DNA from: Lasiosphaeris hirsuta
Lineage: Eukaryota; Ascomycota; Sordariomycetes; Sordariales; Lasiosphaeriaceae
Direction of reading: 5' to 3'
Assembly: GCA_030549175.1 (NCBI GenBank)
Contig: JAUKUA010000001.1
Location: forward strand, 7,006,001 to 7,070,000
Length of the DNA stretch: 64,000 nucleotides
This document shows, piece by piece, positions 11,250 through 22,216 of this stretch; within the stretch, counting starts at the first letter, position 1; each line of letters opens with the position of its first letter. Position numbers and translations under genes: made by a program. Below the pieces are notes generated by a model, which had not been told where the DNA came from, searched no databases, and saw only the letters and a program-made list of their open reading frames with translations.

Positions 11250-14200
11250 TGACTAGTTGGCGTGGGTTTGGTGGGGTACTGGGAAGGGAACTGGTCATCA
11301 AGAGACCGCAGGCACAGTCTAGAAGCTGCACAGCGTGGGGAGTTTCCTGGTGTATGAGAATATCGGTATTCTAAAGCACTCGGATATCTGGCGACGTTGT
11401 GGCTAATTCGATTGCGCTGACCGTGTTCGTTCCACGACGAGAATTAAATACAAATGGCTGCCCGTAGACAGCTACGGTCTGCGTACCGCGGGCCCTCGAA
11501 TCAGAGCAGACCGGTAGTCGCAACCGAGCGGCCTGGGCAAGTCTTTACAAGGCACTTTTGCAGTGTGAGTGCAGCAACGGTCACTGTTGGAGCTGGTGAG
11601 TGCTAGTGGGTTATGGTGAGCAGCGGGTAGCGGTTGGTGATAATGTTTGACAGTGTTGACAATGGTGGTTGGTGGTGATGGTGGTGGTAATGGTGTGTAG
11701 GTGGACAGTTGAGAAGCTCAGGTCATCTCAGCAGCCCGTTCGCTTGGTTTTGTGGACAAGAGAGCAGGGGAGCGGACCTGGGGTGGAGTCAATGGCAAAG
11801 TAGAGACGGGATTCAATCGTGACATGGGATTCTTGGAACTTGGCCCCTACGTCTTGGTGGGGTGATGGCCGAGATCTCGATGACATGCCGTTGGGGGGTT
11901 GCAGGAAGAGCAGCCCTCAAGCGTGTGGTACGAAATTGTGGTCTGGACCAAAGGGTGGAAAGGAGGGGGCAAGGGGTCCAGCGCAGGCCGCTTCTGTGCT
12001 TACTTTGCTATAGAAACGGTACTTACAGAGGAGCAGAGACGGCGTCAAGAGCGAACGGCAGCTACAAGAGGGTGCCTGGGTGGCCGGCGTAACGGTAAAT
12101 GCTTGCTGTATGGATGTATGGAAAGGTATGGGGTTCGTGTGCGTGCGGACGGGGTGAAATTAAAACAGATTTCAATCTCTGCTCCCGGGTCTAGACCTGT
12201 GGGACAAACAGAGGAATGGTGCCAATGTTTCTTCCTGGGGGTCTATTAGCGCATGTATTCTACACGGATGGGCTCAGCTAGAACACACAGTGGTTGGTAG
12301 TTGGCTGACAGAAAGAGTGGCAGATGAGATGAGACGAGACGACGAGACGACGAGACGAGAGGCGCGGTGCGCGAGTGGGAGACCAAGAAGATCGGAACAA
12401 CTACTTTACCTGTCGGGGCGGCGGTGGAGGCTCTCTTCAAGAGGCCTGCTGATCTTATTGCAAGGTTGCGCGTTCTAGCGAATGCTTGACCGTCTTGACC
12501 AATACACATGGGGCAAAGGTGGCAATGGGTTGTCGAACGGGTGCCAGAGGGTGCCAGAGCTGCTAGCGAGCGTCGCTCGATACCGGAGACAAGGTCAACG
12601 GTTCCTTATTAACCCAGACCTCTTTGTCTGCCTCGAACTGCAAGCCCCCGGGGGTGACGGTGGTTCAGCGCTCCAAGACAGCGCAGTTTGCGTGTGCAGT
12701 GCGCTGTGTTAGGCGCCGGGCAAACACATGCAGCCGAATAAACCAGTGCACGAGCATGGAATTTTGGGATTGGGGATTTGGAAATGGCAAGCTGTCGAGG
12801 GGTCAAGAGTCAAGACGGGGGACAGGCAGTGTTCGCAAAGTCACAAAACCAATCGAGTACCGAGGGGCAGGGTCAGCATGGTTCGAGCCTCAGGACCCGA
12901 CCCAAGGCCAACGCAGGGGGAGCATCTGGGATTTTGTAGAATGCATGCAGTTAGATGGAGGGGGGGGAGACTGGAGGGCGGGGGATGACCAGAAGGGGCC
13001 CCCCAAGTACTCCCAAGTACCTTCTACTTGGGAGTGAGTCCTCCGCACGGGGGCGGCACTTGGGGTAAGTGGCGACGAGCAGATCAACGGATAATCGAGA
13101 AAAAAAGAAGCACCGCGCCGCAATAAAACGACCGCCTCCCTTCTCCACAGCCAGTTAGATCTGGCGTCAGACACCTTGAACACCCATCGAGACATCGACG
13201 GCCATCGAGCATCGATCGTCTGGGGGATGGAAGAAGAGCTAGGCAGTGCCCTTCTCGTGGGACCGCACCTAGCTGACAACTTGGGCCATGACGTGACTTC
13301 CTTTGCGCAGGCAAGCACTGAATAGCTCCTCCAGGACAGGTGTGGTTCTCGCTGTGCAAGGTAATGAGGATCTTTGTGCTGTCTGCCTTGCCCTCGCTCA
13401 CGAGCACCGCATGGGCCTCAGTGCGCCAGCGGAAGCGGCAACCTAGCAATAGCAGAGAAGGAGCAGAACAGGCGCAGAATATTGTGCTGCGCAAGTTCTA
13501 GCTCCATTTTGAAGCACATGGGCTTTCGACGGCGAGAATGGGAATGGCGAATGGCCCTGCTCAGACAATTGGGTGCGTCAGATCTCAGATTACCACTCCG
13601 TTCTCGCGTCTTAGACCAAGCAAAACGCCAAAAACGTCAAGCCTACCAAGCCGATAGGACCAGGGAGGCTTGCGACGCCAGCCAGGCAGGCGAGCTGGCT
13701 GGAAGTGTGCCTTGAGGGTGCAGAAAGGGTCAAAATGCCATCATGGCAAAACTCGGATGGCGGGCGCGCGGGCAGCGGAAAAGAGGAAAGGTGGGAAAGG
13801 AGGGATCTCGATCTCAATCGATGCCACAAGGCACATGAAAAACGTACGATTATGATGGACTTGACGGGGCGCGCTAGCCAATCAACGACATGGCACCCAC
13901 CACTTTCCTATGCTGGCGCGAGTTCAGAGCAGCTGGCCACCAAGCACCACCCAGCAGCAACAACCAGCACCACTACAAACAGCCATTCCCACTTTGCACG
14001 GCGCTTTGTGCATGACTGGTAGGATTGACTGTCAGGGTTGATCTCTGCCACACACACACCCGCTCAGGAGTCTTGGGACTCTGTGTACATACACTCGTGC
14101 CTCATCCCACCTCACTCATCGGCCGGCCCAAGGACTGTTTAAGGCCAGTAGACACCAGTCGAGACAGTTTGATCGGGCTGTCTGTGGTTTTTTTTTTTCT

Positions 14201-16058
14201 GGTTCATGTTGGTACGGGCGGTGGTGGTGTTGGGTCCCGCCTTCCCGCCTGGTGTTGTGTTGTGCGGGGAGTCGGAACCTGGCTGGCAGCTTGCTGCAGC
14301 ATATAAGCTTGGGCCATACCGTGTCGACTGACCAGGGCAATTTGGTGAAGTGAGCATCGACAATTTGCCCTGGGATCGAATCTTGCCCATACCCCCCTGT
14401 CACGGTCCCAAATGTTCATGATGCTCATGTCTCTGGCCGACAATGCTCCTGTCTCACCCCAATCGTGTCGTCTCCGTTGTCGAAAACCTCTCATGCGGTT
14501 GATTTCTTTTTTCTGCAATTGTCGTCTTGAGTCTCCGGATGCTCGACGTTGACTCTTTTGAGCTCGAGAGTCCAATAGCACTTGATTGGCTCGGAGAGAT
14601 TTGTCCAAGTCGTGCAATTCGTGCCTTCTGCTGCGCTGAGCACCGCCGTGGCGTTCAAGCGGCACTCTGCCCCACGTTTCGACAAATCCGCTCCGACAAC
14701 TCCAAACCGGGGACTTTGGAAGCATCACTGGATTTGCTCTGCCATTTGAGATAGCTAGGATAGTTGGGGATTGCTCATGGTAATTGGCCGAGCCCAGATG
14801 CTCTTCAGCCGGGAGTAGTGTAAGCTGCCTGGATATGCACAAAACTAAGGTATCTGCCGTTTTGTAAGGTCCGTTTGTACATGAATGACGTCGTAACTAC
14901 ATGCCATTGCGAGAGCCTAGATGGAAGAGTTCCCGCCAGAAGGGGCCTAGACAAGCCAGAGTCTCAAACTTAATCGTGCTAACCGAGAACTATACGTACT
15001 TGTAGCGTATCTGTATCTGCTACCAAGTAATTGTTCCATCGAGATTCTGCTGCGAGCGCCAAGTGCAGAAGGGTGTGTGTGCAATCTGATATGGCGCGGC
15101 ACCCTTTCCGACTGCCAGGATCGTCCTCTGGCGTTTCTGGCGTCTCGAGCAGTGGGTCGGGGCCATCGAGATGGCCTGCACGTATCCCCATTGGCCTAGG
15201 ACATCCCTGGCCCACGTTCCTGGATGTTGGACGAGGGTCTAGAATTGCAGCCGATTCACAGAAGGCGGCTTCGCGGAGTCCCCATGAGGAAAAGTCGGTG
15301 CCTTGAAATGGCTCTTGGCGACGAGGTGGCACTCCGCCCTGTGTGCGAGGTCACTGCCAGCTGTGGCTTGCAGCCGACAGCGGCGCGAGTGGCTGTGTGG
15401 ACAGTCCATCTGGCACTTCAGGCGGACAGCAATAAGGAAGCACTGAGCACTGAGCACTGAGCATTTCTAAAACTCTACAACGACTACTCCTCAGGTTCTC
15501 GAACGGATCGGCGTTACCTACACACGGCCAGACTGATGCCCAGGTGCTAGCCAAGCGGTGTCCAAACCAGTAAAACAAACCTGCCACGCGGGCGCTTCGC
15601 GCTCACCCAAACCACTGTAGCCTCGCTGCAAAAATCGTACGATACAACTCCCCAGCCGTCCAAGAGGGGATGGGAGGAGAGTGGTCCGTGTCCCGACCAT
15701 CTACAACAGTAAGGGGATCGCTATCGCTGGCGGGCATCACAACAAATCCCGCCCCGTCTCAGCGTCCAACGCTGAACGTCAAGGAACTCGGCACCGTGCC
15801 AAGGCTGCACCTTTCAGCTTTCCAGCAGCGACAATTGTCAAGTATCGCACAAAACTAGCGGGCTTGCTCCGTGCTCCGTGATCACACACGCTCAGCACAT
15901 TCAGCACGTTCCGCCACCACTGACAGCCCGGACGACCCGCCCAGCATACCTAGTACCCTCGCAACAGGCCCTGGTACTTCGTCCATACAGCAACCAATAT
16001 CCCACCTAATATTTCGCACCACCTAATAGCCTCGACAGGACGCACAAGACGCACGCTC
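11250..16058. other. Long divergent gene-free region
   Basis: Almost 5 kb between the starts of the SAM/HMG gene (-) and the small coiled-coil gene (+). Open frames of 60-210 codons occur on both strands but are low in plausibility: many Arg/Gly/Pro/Cys, no domains and no consistent frame. Short simple repeats are visible: GGTGGT-like runs at about 11630-11700, GACGA/GAGAC repeats at about 12331-12360, and CACACA at about 14049-14060. It probably holds two promoters and long 5' leaders. A non-coding transcript or a decayed gene cannot be excluded. Confidence 0.5.
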
Positions 16059-17689
16059 ATGGCGCCAACAGGTCCTCCAAGCACAGGCGGCTCAGACGGC
16101 CGAGCACAGAGCGTTCCCGTCAATGGCAATAGAAGTGCCCCGGCGCCTTCCCTAAGCATCAATTTGACCCAGGTAAGAACGAAAAGCCTCCATGTGAAAG
16201 TTTGGAAACGGTTTCTGTCAGGCGCACACGTCCCATCACTTCGCACTCTGCTCTCTGCACTTCGTCATAGGGGTTGGGCAACTGCCCCTCTCCCTCACCT
16301 CCCCTCTTCTTCCCCCGAGTCTTCTATCCCAGCCCTACCCCACCCTCGACAATGCCCATCAAACACGTTTCTTGGCTGACATGCCCTCCTTGTCGGGGAG
16401 TGGTCTAGGCCCTTCAGGACCTTGCTAGGTATGGCACGATTTTATCATTTTCTTCGTCTCGGTTCCAAAATGCCATAGCAGAGAGTATCGACTTCCTGGC
16501 CCGAAAACACAGGCCCCGTCGCTGCATTGCGAATCCGCATGCTACTTTGCAAATTTCAGGGTCCCTATTCCCCATGGATTCGACGATGCCGCTCTTGCGG
16601 CCGTGGTTACTGCTGCTGAGCCTCCTGCTGCGGCTGGGACGCCATGCCTGTGTCTCTCTGGTGGCTGCATATCGCATTTCCTTCCGTCTTTCCCATACAC
16701 CCCAAACGGTAACTTTCGCGAAAAGAGGTTCCATTGAGAATACGCAGGCCGAATTACTCTTGCCAGCCTGCGTGTTTTATGGAAATTGCCACGATCACCT
16801 AGCTCCTCACTCTCTTCACCGCCCCCAATATATATCCACATGCGGACGAGGATAGATGTTCCCTCGCACCCATTCATCCCTTCCCCCTTGCAAAAGTCTG
16901 ATGGCAGGCCCGAATCAGCAAATTTCTGCGTTAGTCTTTGCCCCGTTTTGGTCATCATCTGCACCGACTTGGGCATAGGCTATAGACTAGGGAAGGACAG
17001 CGCTTGGGACCACAGCCGCGTCTCTCCTTGGCCGGGGAACCTCGAACAGCAGGACCCTGAAGATCAAATGGCCCGGGCATAGGCAGACCGGCGGATTCTG
17101 CAGGGTCCCCTCGAGCGATGATCGGGCCCTCCGTCCTCCATCCCTTGGAGCATTGCGTTTTTTCTAGAGGCCAGAGACCGGCACAACGCTCATCGGTTTC
17201 GTCCCACTCTTGCATGCGCGTGACGTGGCGCGCCGCCCACTGAGCGCTGTGGTTTGCGGCGTGCAACTATCGTCTTCACGACGTTTGATCCCACCCCCTA
17301 TTCCCACACTTCAAAGTCCGAAAAGTCTCGGCTTAGAGTCTCCCTAGTGGGCAAGCAGCAACAAGATGTCGCAGCCGGAGGAAGGCTATTCGGGCTTCTC
17401 CATACGGCATATCCGGTACCGAAGCCACCCTAGTAAAGCAACGGCAGGCAGTTTTTTATTCACTATACATGTGTACGAATGACTGCTAACCTGGCAACTC
17501 GTCAACAACAATAGAGGCGAACAAACAGCCGCTGCTCTTGAACAGAATTTGGCAAGTCTGGAGAGTAAGCTGGATGAGCTTTTGGCTTCGTTAGACGTAC
17601 CACTTGAAAAGGAAGGCGGCGGGAGCCCTTCGGTAAATGGGCGTATTGATATGCCAAAGGACGAGAGCAAGGAGAAGAGAACCGGGTGA
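16059..17689 (+). CDS. Small conserved-looking coiled-coil protein with a 20-bp exon
   Basis: I do not recognise a named family. Three exons give a coherent protein of 99-101 residues: 16059-16172 (38 codons ending SLSINLTQ), 16409-16428 (20 bases, ALQDLA plus two bases) and 17515-17689. The joined junction reads LTQ-ALQDLARGEQTAAALEQ, followed by a heptad-like helix (LASLESKLDELLASLD) and a charged C-terminus. Donors GTAAGA and GTATGG, the acceptor TAG after a CTAAC branch point at about 17485, and preserved phase all agree. The introns, 236 and about 1086 bp, are very long for this genome. The composition suggests a helical subunit of a larger complex; function unknown. The frame stops at TGA 17687-17689. 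Confidence 0.7.
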
Positions 17690-18162
17690 GTGGTGTTGCC
17701 AGTTCTAGTAAGCAGTTATTTGGCAAATAGTAGTAAGAGTATTGCACCGGGAGAGAAGGCATTTGTAGTTGTCCCCTAAACCCTAAACCAATCGGACACA
17801 TCTTGATTGCAAATTTACTCAAAACAGCATGATAACAAACCTACATAACCTCATAAGTGTTGTAGGGTATAGGGGGATATTTATCATTATCGTGAAGCCA
17901 TCAAAATACACCACGCGGCCAGCAGTTTCCCTACGCATCCCGGACGCTCGCTCGTTTGCTTTCCCAAACCAGGAGAGAGGAAGACAGAAAACAAAAACAA
18001 TATGTGAGACCCATTTCCCTCCCATACACCAAAATCCCCTGCCATCCATCCTATCCATAACGGCACCGCCAAACCAACAACCCACTGCCCATAAGCCTCA
18101 TGCACCCACAAGATCCCATGCTCATTACTTTACATTTTTTTCACCGCCGGGCCGAGAAGAAG
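17690..18162. other. Convergent intergenic gap
   Basis: This is 3' flanking sequence of the coiled-coil gene (+) and of condensin Brn1 (-). It is A/C-rich on the plus strand and contains no gene I can support. Confidence 0.5.
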
Positions 18163-20989
18163 TTAATCACCGCCCTCGGTGATCTCGGCTGTCCAGTCCT
18201 TCCGGATCGTGAGATCCATCAGGTCAGCCGTCTTCTCAATCAACAGGCCCTTCTCGTTGGCGAGGTGGAGCACGCAGATGAAGCCGTAGCTGGTCGAGAT
18301 GTCATCCATGACGGGCTTGGGGTAAACGCGTTTGAGGTCGTTCATGACGTCGGTGAACTTGAGTGTTGGTTGGTCACCGCCGCCAACGTCTGACGATGGG
18401 GGCGAGGGGAGGCGGGAGGTGTTGGGGTTTTCCTGTGATGTGTTAGATTTGCCTTGAAAGAAGAAAAAATGGGGGTGAAGTACCTTTTCCAGCGCCTCGA
18501 AGTTCATCCCCTTCCAAATCTCCTCCTTCAACCTCTTCACATCCACCTTCTTGGCCACACGCGCGTACTGTACGTACTCGGGACGCACCCGCCGGCTCTG
18601 TGTCACCAGCATCGTGCCAAACGCTAGATCCGCCGGGTTCGTCACCGTCAACCCGTTGAACGCCCCCGTCATGCCCACCTCGGTCATGCCTCCACCAAGA
18701 CCACCGATGCCTCCACCGAGGCCGCCGGGGCCTGGGGAGAAGTGCTCTCGCGCGTCGGCGAACTCGTCAATGTCGTCATCGTCATCACCACCGGCGAATG
18801 GCAGCCCGTCGTCCTGGAAGAAGTTGGCGTCGTAGTCGCCCTGCGGCAGCGCCGTATCGCCATCGCCGTTGGCTCCTCTGGCGCCCGCTTCGGGGCTCTG
18901 AATCGGCGCCTTCTGCGTCGCCCAGAATGCCTCGTCTATCTGGCCCTCGGGGACGTTGTCTGGCGCGGTGGCGCCAAAAGCGCCGAAGCCACCGCGGTTG
19001 CTGCCCAAAGCGCGGCGGCGGGCACCCATGCGCGCCTTGGGCTTGAGGAAGAGGCTGAGAAGTTGGTGGGAGCTGAAGTGCTTATCGTCGGGCAGCAGGT
19101 TGCGCGATTTTGACTTCCAGTCCTTCTTGGCGAGTGTGATGCCAGTGTTGGTTGAGGCCTGGGTATAAAGAGCCTCGGCAATAGCGGGATCGAGTGGTGA
19201 TGCGAAGTCGATCTCGAAGGGTGTCTTTTCCTTGCGCGCGCGCGCTGGCTCGACTGGCTTGTTGACATCCTTGATCTTGCGGATGCGCCAATGCTCGGCA
19301 TTGGTCCAGTTCTTTTGGAGGGCTTGATCGAAGTAGCTGAGGATATCCTCGTGCGCTCTATCAGCCTTTTGTGTGTGCGTCATAGACACACCAAAGTCAC
19401 CATTCTGGCCTTCCATCATCAGCTCGACACCGTCCACGCCATCACCCTCGGCGCCTGCACCGTCCACGCCGAGGCCTAGCCCCGCATCAAAGACGCGCAT
19501 CATCTGAGGCTCAAGGGCCGCCTCGCGTGCCCAGGCCTCACCGCCCTCACCAAAATCAACGTCAGCGCCGAGATCAAAGGCGCCAAGGCCGTCGTCGTCA
19601 TCGAAACCCAGTGGATTCTCCTCGTCGATGAACATGCCTGACTTGTCACCGATTCCGGGTGTTTTCTCCTTATCCTCGCGCCAGTCCTCGGGGGCACGCA
19701 AGAATGGGATATCCAGGGAGCCCGAGGGATCACCGAGATCGAACGTCTTGAGCGAGGGGCAAACATCCATGTGATCTAAGTGGCTCAGATCTGGGAAGAA
19801 GCGGGCGCCTAGTGAAACGACGTCGATTTCAACATCTTGGTCATCCTCGGCGTCCTGCTCCTTCTCCTGCTCGACCATCGACATCTCGATATCGGATTCT
19901 TCGTCTTCGTCATCTGGGTTCCTTTGGCGGGAGTCCTTTGCCGAGGCTTTTGAGATATCGTTGGAATCATCACTGCTATCAAACACAATACGGCCTTGCG
20001 AGTCAATCATTAGGTGGTTGAGAAGGAGGCCCTTTGCGCCGCCCTCATCAAAGTCTGCCGAGGCCTTCTTAAAAAGGGGGTCCACTGTAAACTCTAGCTC
20101 AAACTTCTTGAGCTGTAGCGATGCGAATGAAGGCGCTAGGGTATTTTCAGATGACCTTTGGGTCTGTAGACACAATCAATATCGCAGTCGGTAGAATGAG
20201 TATGCTAGGGAAACGTACCTTCTTCCGGGGCTTCTTCTTCACATTGCCATTTTCATCAACCTCATCCTCCTCTTCTTCCTCTTCGCCGTCGCCCCTATCC
20301 TTCTTCTCGCTATCGCGACTGTTGGCCAGGCCGCTGAGCAGCTTGCCCGTCTCTGTGGCCACGCTGTCAACTCTGCTCGTATAGATCTTGACACAGCCGT
20401 CGAGGGTGCAGCTGGCCTTTTGGAAGTTGACGCCGTCACCCTCCTTGAGCAAAGACATGTCATGGAAGTAGTCGATTAACGCGAAGTTCCAGGAATTGGC
20501 GGCGTTGATTTTGTTGTCGGTCGCCATCTTCATCCACTCCTCGAAGTTGGCCAAGATAGGGACACGCTTCATAGGGGTGACAGCAGAGCCACCGACGACA
20601 AAGCGGTCTTCATCGTCAACCAGCATGGCGTTCTCCTTACCGCTAAGCCGGGGCCGCGGAGTTCGCGGGTTGGAGGAGGGCGACGAGCCGGCATTCTCGT
20701 AGTCGTTGAGGGTAATGCTCTTGCGCGCGGGGGTGCCTGTCGCCGCAGCCTTTAGCTGGTTGATCTGTGCTTCGTGCAGCGCCTTGCGGCCGTGCGACCG
20801 GCGGGCCTTCTCCTGCGCATCATCGTTGAGCGGGATCCTGTGGGGCAGTAGTTGTTAGAGGGTTGGCATCAAATGGCAAACGCGACGCGAAAACACGCAC
20901 TTAACCGGCGACTTGAACGGCGACGCGGAGATTGAGCCAGAGACAACTCTATTCACGCTTGCGCGCGGTGGCTGAGCTACGCGGGGCAT
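18163..20989 (-). CDS. BRN1: Condensin complex subunit 2 (Barren/Brn1/Cnd2, kleisin)
   Basis: The kleisin subunit of condensin, bridging the Smc2/Smc4 heads and HEAT subunits for mitotic chromosome compaction in the nucleus. Exons in transcription order are 20989-20901, 20837-20219, 20163-18484 and 18432-18163, giving 885 residues. The conserved N-terminal Barren region reads FEEWMKMATDNKINAANSWN and continues with ALIDYFHDMSLLKEGDGVNF and a cysteine pair (CTLDGCVKIYTSRVDSVA). A Lys/Glu/Asp-rich segment follows, then the middle Barren block (SLQLKKFELEFTVDPLFKK, GLLLNHLMIDSQGRIVFDS). The C-terminal winged-helix region includes FTDVMNDLKRVYPKPVMDDI and ISTSYGFICVLHLANEKGL. The length fits filamentous-fungal homologues, which are longer than the yeast protein. 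Intron 3 is 51 bp and stop-free, so it can be read through in frame. The start ATG gives MPRVAQPPRASVNRV. Confidence 0.95.
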
Positions 20990-22216
20990 GATGTCGTGTG
21001 CTGTGGTGGTGGTGAGTGGCAATTGCGCTCTTGCCTCGCCGCATCTGGATTTTTGGCAGTCTTGGTGTTTGTTTACTTCACCCCCAGTCCAATGCGCTAG
21101 CCCGCTTCCCAAGCCTGGGGTCACGCCTATCAGGCGCTCTCACGTGACGATAAGGCATGAATCCAGCAACGCCTGATGACCTAAGCAGATTGTAGGTAGA
21201 TCTTGCCCTCGCTATCTTATCAGAGTCGACCCGCTTGTTTTGCTCCAGCTGGTGGCGTCATAGGCCATACAGTTTTGACATCCATCTGATCATTACTGCC
21301 AGCATGGAGTGCATGATGTATCGTAAACTCAGCTGCTCTCGCGCGGCACTGCCACCAATACACGACAGCAAGGAGACAATTCTCGGTTGTGTCTGCTTCA
21401 ATGTTCGAGTGCTCTTACCTTTGAGGCGACTTCAATTGAGGTCTCGTGCTGGTGTGCCCACGAAGTCTCTGGGATAGGAAGGTGCTACCTAACAGTGTGT
21501 CTCGGCCCTCCTGACGCAACTCAATTGAAGTTAGACAGACATCTTTCCATCTCTAGGTGGAGGCCTCACCTCATCTAAGCGTTCTCTATTTCTTCCCACC
21601 CAACAAATATCAGGTGCTAGCGCCACCAGGTGGCTGTCCAGTGTATGGACAAATCATGCCAGACGTCCATGGGTGCCAGACGTCAGAACCCAAGCATGCA
21701 GTTGAAAAGATAGCATACAGTCAAACATGGTGTGGCTTTCTTCAACAGAATGCCAAAGCAGGTGCTAAAATGCCCCCAGCTTGGTTTCAGAGGACCTTGA
21801 ATGTGCCCCTGCCGATAAAGAGGGAGGGGGCAACGACGGGAGCTGATGCACTTCTTGGATTCTGGGACTGGTTCTGGACTGGTCTACGCGGCCCTTGCCA
21901 TTCGCCAAGACAGCACGCCAACAAACCAGCGCACTGCGCGCCAATCCGACCTTGGACCTGGCGACGTTTGCCGGTTGCAGCAGGGTCCTTGAGATAAGAT
22001 GTAGGTGCGGTCACGTCGGCGGGATGATCTCATAACAACAATCAACAGCTCTAGCCATCGCTTTTCAAGCCAAATCCTGCAATATTATCGTCAGACCTTG
22101 GCATACTGCCCCTCCTGCAGGCCCGCTCCGTCACGCAGCTGAATTGATTAAGAGCTGATTAACTGCCTGTCTCACCCCCCTCCCCTCGCCGTTCGCATCA
22201 TGTCCTGATACCCAGC
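20990..22216. other. Divergent promoter region, condensin / calcium exchanger
   Basis: 1.2 kb between the starts of BRN1 (-) and the exchanger gene (+). No coding sequence is supportable; the open frame at 21557-21997 has no recognisable content. Pyrimidine-rich sequence just before 22200 is typical of a fungal leader. Confidence 0.5.

Noticed and set aside
16542..16976. Open frames inside the 1086-bp intron of the coiled-coil gene
   Set aside because: Low-complexity, no domain, both strands open; treated as intron sequence.
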